NCBI RefSeq assembly: GCF_003860565.1
Contig: NZ_CP034157.1
Span: 2,666,001-2,730,000 of the forward strand
Length of the DNA: 64,000 bases
From: Cloacibacterium normanense
GTDB taxonomy: Bacteria; Bacteroidota; Bacteroidia; Flavobacteriales; Weeksellaceae
Direction of reading: 5' to 3'
Shown here: positions 58,105 to 64,000 of the stretch, piece after piece
How positions within the stretch are numbered: the stretch's first letter is position 1
Layout of the letters: each line of letters starts with the position of its first letter
Notes under the pieces: generated by a model
Databases searched by the model: none
What the model was told of the DNA's origin: nothing
Seen by the model: the letters and a program-made list of their open reading frames with translations, nothing else
Made by a program: the position numbers and the translations under genes

Positions 58105-60222
58105 ATGAGTAGAGATCTTAAATACACAAGAAATATTGGGATTGCTGCGCACATTGATGCCGGTAAAACTACCACTACAGAGCGTATTCTTTTCTATACA
58201 GGTAAAACTCACAAAATTGGAGAAGTACACGAAGGTGCTGCTACAATGGACTGGATGGAACAAGAAGCAGAAAGAGGTATTACCATTACTTCTGCTGCTA
58301 CTACATGTAGCTGGAATTTCCCAACAGATCAAGGGAAAACACTTCCTGAAACTAAACCTTACCACTTCAATATCATAGATACCCCAGGACACGTAGACTT
58401 CACAGTAGAAGTAAACAGATCTCTTAGAGTATTAGATGGTCTTGTATTCTTATTCTCAGCAGTAGACGGTGTAGAGCCTCAGTCAGAAACCAACTGGAGA
58501 TTGGCTGATAACTACAAAGTTGCTAGAATGGGATTCGTAAACAAAATGGACAGACAAGGAGCTGATTTCTTAAACGTTGTAAAACAAGTTAAAGAAATGT
58601 TAGGTTCTAATGCAGTTCCAATCGTTTTACCAATCGGTGCTGAAGAAGATTTCAAAGGTGTAGTAGACTTAATTAAGAACAGAGCTATCATCTGGGATGA
58701 AGCAGGACAAGGAGCAACTTTTGATGTAGTCCCAATTCCTGAAGATATGAAAGATGAGGTAATGGAATATAGAGAAAAATTAGTAGAAGCAGTAGCTGAT
58801 TACGATGAAACTCTAATGGAAAAATTCTTTGAAGATCCAGATTCTATTACTGAAGAAGAAATCAATGCTGCACTTAGAGCTGCAACTATTGATTTATCTA
58901 TCATTCCTATGACTTGTGGTTCTTCATTCAAAAATAAAGGAGTTCAGTTCATGCTAGATGCAGTTTGTAAATATCTTCCTTCTCCACTAGATAAGGATGA
59001 TATCAAAGGAACTGACCCTAGAACTGATGCTGAAATCATTAGAAAACCAGACGTAAAAGAGCCTTTCGCTGCATTAGCTTTCAAAATTGCTACTGACCCA
59101 TTCGTAGGTAGATTAGCATTCTTTAGAGCTTATTCAGGAAGACTAGATGCTGGTTCTTATGTTCTAAATACAAGATCTGGAAACAAAGAAAGAATTTCTA
59201 GAATCTACCAAATGCACGCTAACAAGCAAAATCCAGTAGAATTTATCGAAGCTGGAGATATCGGTGCAGCAGTAGGTTTCAAAGATATCAAAACGGGAGA
59301 TACTCTTTCTGATGAAAAAGCACCAATCGTTCTTGAATCTATGATTTTCCCAGATCCAGTAATTGGTATCGCTGTAGAACCTAAAACTAAAGCAGACCAA
59401 GATAAAATGGGTAACGCTCTTGCTAAATTAGCAGAAGAAGATCCTACATTTACTGTGAAAACTGATGAAGCTTCAGGTCAAACTATTATTTCAGGGATGG
59501 GAGAACTTCACCTTGATATCATCGTTGACCGTATGAGAAGAGAATTTAAAGTAGAGGTTAACCAAGGTCAACCACAAGTAGAATACAAAGAAGCACTTAC
59601 TCAAGTTGCTAACCATAGAGAAGTTTACAAAAAACAATCAGGAGGTAGAGGTAAGTTCGCAGATATCGTATTCGAAATTGGTCCTGCAGACGAAGGTAAA
59701 ACTGGTTTAGAATTCATCAACGAAATTAAAGGTGGTAACATTCCTAGAGAATTTATCCCTTCAGTTGAAAAAGGTTTCAAAGAATCTATGAAAAACGGTC
59801 CATTGGCTGGTTTCGAAGTAGAATCTATGAAAGTAACCCTTAAAGATGGATCTTTCCACGCAGTAGACTCTGACCAATTATCTTTCGAATTAGCTGCTAA
59901 AATGGGTTTCAAAGCTTCTGGTAAAGCTGCTAAAGCTGTAATTATGGAGCCTATCATGAAACTTGAGGTAGTTACACCTGAAGAGTATATGGGAGATATC
60001 GTAGGAGACCTTAACAGAAGAAGAGGTACTGTAAACGGTATGGATGATAGAAATAATGCTAAAGTTATCAAAGCTTTCGTTCCACTATCTGAAATGTTTG
60101 GTTATGTTACTTCGCTTAGAACTTTATCTTCTGGTAGAGCTACTTCTTCTATGGAGTTCGAGAGATACGAACCAGCTCCACAAAACATTGCAGAAGAAGT
60201 AATTGCTAAAGCAAGAGGTTAA
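58105..60222 (+). CDS. fusA: Translation elongation factor G
   Basis: GTPase that drives translocation on the ribosome. The 705 residues carry [20 protein letters not shown] as G1, [11 protein letters not shown] (G2), [12 protein letters not shown] (G3), and [10 protein letters not shown] (G4). Domains II-V follow: [14 protein letters not shown] in [22 protein letters not shown] in III, and [20 protein letters not shown] in V. It is a standard EF-G; only one is seen here. Within the operon, rpsJ follows 18 bases later rather than tuf. Confidence 0.99.
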   Translation: MSRDLKYTRNIGIAAHIDAGKTTTTERILFYTGKTHKIGEVHEGAATMDWMEQEAERGITITSAATTCSWNFPTDQGKTLPETKPYHFNIIDTPGHVDFTVEVNRSLRVLDGLVFLFSAVDGVEPQSETNWRLADNYKVARMGFVNKMDRQGADFLNVVKQVKEMLGSNAVPIVLPIGAEEDFKGVVDLIKNRAIIWDEAGQGATFDVVPIPEDMKDEVMEYREKLVEAVADYDETLMEKFFEDPDSITEEEINAALRAATIDLSIIPMTCGSSFKNKGVQFMLDAVCKYLPSPLDKDDIKGTDPRTDAEIIRKPDVKEPFAALAFKIATDPFVGRLAFFRAYSGRLDAGSYVLNTRSGNKERISRIYQMHANKQNPVEFIEAGDIGAAVGFKDIKTGDTLSDEKAPIVLESMIFPDPVIGIAVEPKTKADQDKMGNALAKLAEEDPTFTVKTDEASGQTIISGMGELHLDIIVDRMRREFKVEVNQGQPQVEYKEALTQVANHREVYKKQSGGRGKFADIVFEIGPADEGKTGLEFINEIKGGNIPREFIPSVEKGFKESMKNGPLAGFEVESMKVTLKDGSFHAVDSDQLSFELAAKMGFKASGKAAKAVIMEPIMKLEVVTPEEYMGDIVGDLNRRRGTVNGMDDRNNAKVIKAFVPLSEMFGYVTSLRTLSSGRATSSMEFERYEPAPQNIAEEVIAKARG

Positions 60223-60240
60223 TCTTTAAAAAATTAGAAA

Positions 60241-60546
60241 ATGTCACAAAGAATCAGAATAAAACTTAAGTCTTACGATTACAATTTAGTAGATAAGTCT
60301 GCTGAGAAAATCGTGAAAACTGTAAAAGCTACTGGTGCTGTGGTAAACGGACCTATTCCATTACCAACTCACAAAAGAATCTTTACAGTTCTTAGATCAC
60401 CACACGTAAACAAGAAAGCAAGAGAACAGTTCCAACTTTCTGCTCATAAGAGATTGATGGATATCTATTCTTCTTCTTCTAAAACTGTAGATGCTCTAAT
60501 GAAATTAGAGTTACCTTCAGGTGTAGACGTAGAAATCAAAGTGTGA
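60241..60546 (+). CDS. rpsJ: 30S ribosomal protein S10
   Basis: Small-subunit head protein that also serves as NusE in antitermination complexes. The 101 residues include [40 protein letters not shown] and [19 protein letters not shown]. It is the last gene of the operon; a strong terminator follows, and the usual next gene rplC is not present here. Confidence 0.98.
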   Translation: MSQRIRIKLKSYDYNLVDKSAEKIVKTVKATGAVVNGPIPLPTHKRIFTVLRSPHVNKKAREQFQLSAHKRLMDIYSSSSKTVDALMKLELPSGVDVEIKV

Positions 60547-60571
60547 TAATTTATCACTTTGCTATGATAAT

Positions 60572-60606
60572 AACCTCCCAAACAATTTTGTTTGGGAGGT
60601 TTTTTA
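60572..60606 (+). terminator. Terminator of the rpsL-rpsG-fusA-rpsJ operon
   Basis: AACCTCCCAAACA (60572-60584) and TGTTTGGGAGGTT (60589-60601) form a 13-bp stem followed by a T run. Very stable. Confidence 0.96.
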
Positions 60607-60686
60607 TATAATAATTTTATAAATTAAAAATTTAATATTTAAAAAGTCATATCCTTATTTTTTGTAAAATTTGTAAAAAAAATATT

Positions 60687-61160
60687 ATGAATAATAATAA
60701 AAATCTTTTTGATCAGTTTGCAGATTGGGCAACTGCTTTTACTGGTAGTGCTGGAGCTTTTATAGGCGCCTCTTTATTGGTTTTAATTTGGGCTTTTACT
60801 GGACCAATCTTTAAATTTTCAGAAACTTGGCAAATGGTAATCAATACTGGAACTACCATTGTGACTTTTTTGATGGTTTTTTTGATTCAAAAAGCTCAGA
60901 ATAAAGATTCAAAAGCTATTCAGATAAAACTAAATGAACTTATAGCAGCACACGAAAAAGCCAGTAACAGAATAGTTGATATAGAAGATTTAACAGAAAA
61001 AGAATTAGATAAACTTCATAAATATTACGAAAAATTATCAGAATTGGCAGAGCAAGATAACAATATTCATCTATCACATTCCATAGATGCCGCAGAAGAT
61101 AATCATGAACATAAATTAAGAAATGAAAAAATTCATAAAGAAATTGATAATGAAATGTAA
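60687..61160 (+). CDS. Low-affinity iron permease-like membrane protein
   Basis: A 157-residue protein of the low-affinity iron permease family (PF04120). Two membrane segments are visible, GSAGAFIGASLLVLIWAFTG (about 19-38) and MVINTGTTIVTFLMVFLIQ (about 48-66), followed by KAQNKDSKAIQIKLNEL, the conserved cytoplasmic segment, and a long hydrophilic His/Glu/Asp-rich tail (NNIHLSHSIDAAEDNHEHK). Transport activity has not been shown for most bacterial members by my recollection. It stands alone between two terminators. Confidence 0.85.
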   Translation: MNNNKNLFDQFADWATAFTGSAGAFIGASLLVLIWAFTGPIFKFSETWQMVINTGTTIVTFLMVFLIQKAQNKDSKAIQIKLNELIAAHEKASNRIVDIEDLTEKELDKLHKYYEKLSELAEQDNNIHLSHSIDAAEDNHEHKLRNEKIHKEIDNEM

Positions 61161-61172
61161 TATTTAAAAAAA

Positions 61173-61200
61173 AAATCAGACATTAGAGTCTGATTTTTTA
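61173..61200. terminator. Bidirectional terminator between the permease and ackA
   Basis: AAATCAGAC (61173-61181) and GTCTGATTT (61188-61196) with the loop ATTAGA; an A run precedes and a T run follows, so both convergent genes can use it. Confidence 0.92.
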
Positions 61201-61220
61201 TATTCACTTCTTTGCCTATT

Positions 61221-62426
61221 TTACTTTATCAATTCATACGTTTGTTGAGCGATTTCCAGTTCTTCATTAGTAGGAATAATCAGAATTTTCACCTTGCTTT
61301 CAGGCGCTTGAATTTCTACAGGAACTTTGGTGTGATTAAATTTCACATTCGCTTCTTCGTCTAGTTTTATACCAAGCGCTTCTAAATTTTTACAAGACCA
61401 ACTTCTTACCACCGCATCATTTTCTCCTAAACCAGCCGTGAAAATAATCGTGTCGATTCCATTCAACGCTGCAAAATAAGAACCGATGTATTTTTTAATT
61501 CTGTAAGTGTATAATTCTAAAGTCAGTTTTGCATCAGCATCGCCTTGTTCACATTTTTCGTTGATGTCTCTTGCATCGCTGCTTCCGCCTAAACCAAGCA
61601 TTCCACTTTCTTTATTCAATATGTTTTTCACCTCTTGTAAAGAAAAGCCTAATTCTTCTACCATGTAAAAAATCACAGAAGGATCTATATCGCCACTTCT
61701 GGTTCCCATCGCCAATCCACAAAGTGGCCCGAAACCTAAAGTCGTATCTATGCTTTCTCCGTTTTCATTTACTGCAGCCATACTTGCGCCGTTTCCTAAG
61801 TGAATGGTAATGGCTTTCAAGTGGTCATTTTTAAGAATTTTTTTGGCTTCATTGTATACAAATTTGTGGCTTGTTCCATGGAAACCATACACTCTAATGC
61901 TATTATCTGTATAGAATTTTTTAGGAATAGCATATCGGTAAGCGTGTTCTGGAAGTGTAGCGAAAAACGCTGTATCAAAAACTGCTACCTGAACTGCATT
62001 CGGAAAGAATTTTTCAGAAGCTTCTATCCCAATTAAGTTTGCCGGATTATGAAGTGGAGCCAATGGAATCAAAGTTTTTATCGCTTCTTTCACTTCTGGA
62101 GTGATGATTTGCGTTTTTGTGAATTTTTCACCACCGTGAACTACTCTGTGACCAATCGCTTTGATGCTTTCTGGATTTTCGATAACTCCAAAATCTGGAT
62201 GAGTTAATAAACCGGTAATCGCTTCGAAAGCTGTAGCATGTTCTGGTAAATTTTCTTCTAAAATATATTCGCCAAAACCTTCATTCGTTGCATATTGATG
62301 TTTGATTCTGCCCCCTTCAATTCCGATACGTTCTGCTAAACCTTTAGCCAAAACTTGTTGTGAAAGAATATTGATGATTTGGTATTTCAGAGATGAGCTT
62401 CCTGCATTAATAACTAATATATTCAT
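61221..62426 (-). CDS. ackA: Acetate kinase
   Basis: Interconverts acetyl-phosphate plus ADP and acetate plus ATP. The start is set at ATG 62426 (MNILVINAGSSSLKYQII), giving 401 residues, the family norm; the frame stays open upstream but that stretch has no family likeness. Core motifs are IKAIGHRVVHGGEKF, FDTAFFATLPEHAYRYAIP, RVYGFHGTSHKFV and TIHLGNGASMAAVNENGES, DTTLGFGPLCGLAMGTRSGD and FTAGLGENDAVVR. It follows pta on the same strand, with a 148-base gap. Confidence 0.97.
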   Translation of the reverse strand: MNILVINAGSSSLKYQIINILSQQVLAKGLAERIGIEGGRIKHQYATNEGFGEYILEENLPEHATAFEAITGLLTHPDFGVIENPESIKAIGHRVVHGGEKFTKTQIITPEVKEAIKTLIPLAPLHNPANLIGIEASEKFFPNAVQVAVFDTAFFATLPEHAYRYAIPKKFYTDNSIRVYGFHGTSHKFVYNEAKKILKNDHLKAITIHLGNGASMAAVNENGESIDTTLGFGPLCGLAMGTRSGDIDPSVIFYMVEELGFSLQEVKNILNKESGMLGLGGSSDARDINEKCEQGDADAKLTLELYTYRIKKYIGSYFAALNGIDTIIFTAGLGENDAVVRSWSCKNLEALGIKLDEEANVKFNHTKVPVEIQAPESKVKILIIPTNEELEIAQQTYELIK

Positions 62427-62574
62427 GTAATAATTTTTTAAAATTTTTAATTTGGGCAGCTTTTCCGCCTTCCGTTCCCGCTTTTTTATTTTTTGCCAAA
62501 GCTTTTTACATTCAAAAAATAAAAAGAGCTCCACTCAAGTCGGGCTGCAAAGACGAGCTGTCTAAATATGAGGT

Positions 62575-64000
62575 TTAATTGTTAGTAGATTGTATCGCTG
62601 TAATAATTACGGTGTTGTAAATATCTTCAATGGTAGCACCACGACTTAAATCGTTAATCGGTTTGTTTAAACCTTGTAACATTGGGCCAACTGCTAATGC
62701 ACCAGTTTCTCTTTGAACCGCTTTGTAAGTGTTGTTTCCTGTATTCAAGTCTGGGAAAATAAGAACATTGGCTTGTCCTGCAACTGGTGAGTTTGGCAAT
62801 TTGCTTTTACCAACGATTGGATCTACTGCAGCGTCATATTGAATAGGTCCTTCTACTAAAATGTCAGGACGAAGAGATTTTACAATTTCTGTAGCTTTTC
62901 TCACTTTTTCTACTTCTTCGCCGCTTCCAGATGTTCCAGAAGAATAAGAAAGCATCGCCACTTTAGGTGTTTCTATACCAAATGTTTTGGCAGAATCTGC
63001 AGAAGAAATCGCGATTTCTGCTAATTGTTCAGGATTAGGATTTGGTACAATGGCACAATCTCCGTAAACCAAAACTCTGTCATCTAACAGCATGAAAAAT
63101 ACTGAAGAAACGGTTTTGAAACCTGGTTTTGTTTTTACGAATTGTAAAGCAGGTTTTATGGTGTGAGCTGTAGTATTTACAGCACCAGAAACCATTCCGT
63201 CTGCATGACCTTTGTGTACCATCATAGTGCCAAAGTAAGAAGCATCTAGCATTAAATCTTGCGCAGATGTCAATTCTAGACCTTTTGATTTTCTTAATTC
63301 GTATAAAGTATTGGCGTAATCTTCGTAGAATTCACTGTTGTGAGGGTCTACGATAGAAATTCTACTTTCGTCCCAGTTTAATCCGAGTTGCGCTACTCTG
63401 GATTTTACTTTTTCAGGGTCGCCTAAAATGGTAATTTTTGCCACTTTGTCTTCTGCAATTTGAGATGCAGCGGTTAGAATTCTATCGTCATTGCCCTCTG
63501 GTAAAACAATGTGCTTTTGAATTTTTTTAGCATTGCTCAAGAGATTGTATTGGAACATTCTCGGGGTGAGACTTTCTGTTTTCACAGAGTTTATTTTGGT
63601 ATTGAGTTCTTCTACGTCTACAGAACTTTCAAACAAGTCAATACTTAATTTTATTTTTGATTTATTTTCGGCGTAAATTTTTGGCTTAATTCTAGAAATT
63701 ACAGATGCTGCTTCAAAAGTTCCGAGATTAGTGGTGATAATCGGAATAGGTTTTTGATTGTCGAGCATTAAGTTGATAATAGATCTTTCTGGCGTGAAAC
63801 CACCGATTAAAACAATACCTGAAATATTAGGATATTTCGGTGAAATATTCGCCAAAGAAGTTCCTACAATCAGGTCGCTTCTATCTCCTGGCATAATACA
63901 AAGGCTGTCTGGTGTAATTCTCGGTAAAAAATTCGCTAATTGCATCGCTCCAATAACTGTAGTTTTCGCAATGTTGTCTAGTTTTTCTTTCCCGAATAAA
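62575..64000 (-). CDS. pta: Phosphate acetyltransferase, N-terminus beyond the window
   Basis: Converts acetyl-CoA and phosphate to acetyl-phosphate; with ackA it makes the Pta-AckA pathway. The frame is open to base 64000, so the true start lies outside; 475 residues are visible. A DRTGG-like regulatory domain (about the first 120 residues, with DSLCIMPGDRSDLIVG and GIVLIGGFTPE) precedes the transferase domain: HIVLPEGNDDRILTAASQIA, FGTMMVHKGHADGMVSGAVN, YGDCAIVPNPNPEQLAEIAI and MLSYSSGTSGSGEEVEKV. This is the long form (about 700 residues when whole). The end VIITAIQSTNN is normal. Confidence 0.97.
   Translation of the reverse strand, partial: LFGKEKLDNIAKTTVIGAMQLANFLPRITPDSLCIMPGDRSDLIVGTSLANISPKYPNISGIVLIGGFTPERSIINLMLDNQKPIPIITTNLGTFEAASVISRIKPKIYAENKSKIKLSIDLFESSVDVEELNTKINSVKTESLTPRMFQYNLLSNAKKIQKHIVLPEGNDDRILTAASQIAEDKVAKITILGDPEKVKSRVAQLGLNWDESRISIVDPHNSEFYEDYANTLYELRKSKGLELTSAQDLMLDASYFGTMMVHKGHADGMVSGAVNTTAHTIKPALQFVKTKPGFKTVSSVFFMLLDDRVLVYGDCAIVPNPNPEQLAEIAISSADSAKTFGIETPKVAMLSYSSGTSGSGEEVEKVRKATEIVKSLRPDILVEGPIQYDAAVDPIVGKSKLPNSPVAGQANVLIFPDLNTGNNTYKAVQRETGALAVGPMLQGLNKPINDLSRGATIEDIYNTVIITAIQSTNN

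Noticed and set aside
58087-58392. Minus-strand ORF opposite the start of fusA, and similar shadows in fusA, infB and the susC genes
   Set aside because: They lie wholly inside confidently identified genes and show no family features.
62427-62534. N-terminal extension of AckA by 36 codons
   Set aside because: Acetate kinases begin with the MNILVINAGSSSLKY-type strand; the extra part is Lys-rich with no family likeness.
1-64000. CRISPR arrays, rRNA operons, prophage genes, toxin-antitoxin pairs, replication origin
   Set aside because: I looked for direct-repeat arrays, rRNA-like sequence, phage structural or integrase genes (apart from the IS), paired small toxin-like genes and DnaA-box clusters and saw none.

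Overview
The window is low-GC DNA that reads as chromosome of a flavobacterium. The evidence for Bacteroidota is two SusC/SusD pairs, a type IX secretion C-terminal sorting domain, a Porin_10-type barrel, a Bacteroidota-style LptD, a GYDIA-type GHMP kinase, BshC (bacillithiol), and promoters of the TTTG-N19/20-TAnnTTTG type with almost no Shine-Dalgarno sequences. The SusC proteins lack the usual N-terminal carboxypeptidase-regulatory-like domain and have signal peptides typical of the Chryseobacterium/Cloacibacterium group (Weeksellaceae). That placement is inference from remembered family traits, not from a search.

Layout. (1) 1-11285: surface polysaccharide locus with glycosyltransferases, UDP-galactopyranose mutase (glf), an MsbA/PglK-type ABC exporter, rmlA, rmlB and a UDP-glucose 6-dehydrogenase, with a small GxxExxY gene wedged between rmlA and rmlB. 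(2) 11394-16216: rimP-nusA-infB operon with a strong promoter and a terminator-like hairpin in its leader. (3) 16410-25549: two susC-susD units under near-identical promoters; the first susC carries a one-base frameshift. (4) 25567-34751: Porin_10 barrel plus bshC (preceded by a possible 20-codon leader ORF), a LysM/periplasmic-binding fusion, fabD, a GHMP kinase and pckA. (5) 34789-36215: an IS3-family (IS150-group) element inserted in the loop of what was a pckA/aroQ bidirectional terminator. (6) 36234-45565: aroQ, rpsT flanked by two tRNA-Glu genes, amidase, lptD, ridA, a small membrane protein, an HtrA-type protease, and a U32 protein with a ferredoxin. (7) 45567-51961: folate enzyme, a membrane-protein/lipoprotein pair, two tandemly duplicated Ala-rich lipoproteins sharing an inverted repeat, a TrmH-type methyltransferase, rmuC and small domain proteins. 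(8) 52060-56952: outer-membrane barrel with the ammonium transporter, an LRR protein with a sorting tail, and Dps. (9) 57122-60606: rpsL-rpsG-fusA-rpsJ with strong promoter and terminator. (10) 60687-64000: a low-affinity iron permease-like protein, then pta-ackA (pta runs off the window).

Most genes are core housekeeping or typical Bacteroidota accessory functions. I did not find a defence island, CRISPR array, prophage, rRNA operon or replication origin. The least explained signals are regulatory or small: the palindrome at the end of the IS transposase gene, the IS-split terminator, the short ORF before the porin-bshC pair, the shared inverted repeat before the duplicated lipoproteins, the rimP leader hairpin, and the unrecognised membrane-protein/lipoprotein pair. 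None of these amounts to a proven new system.
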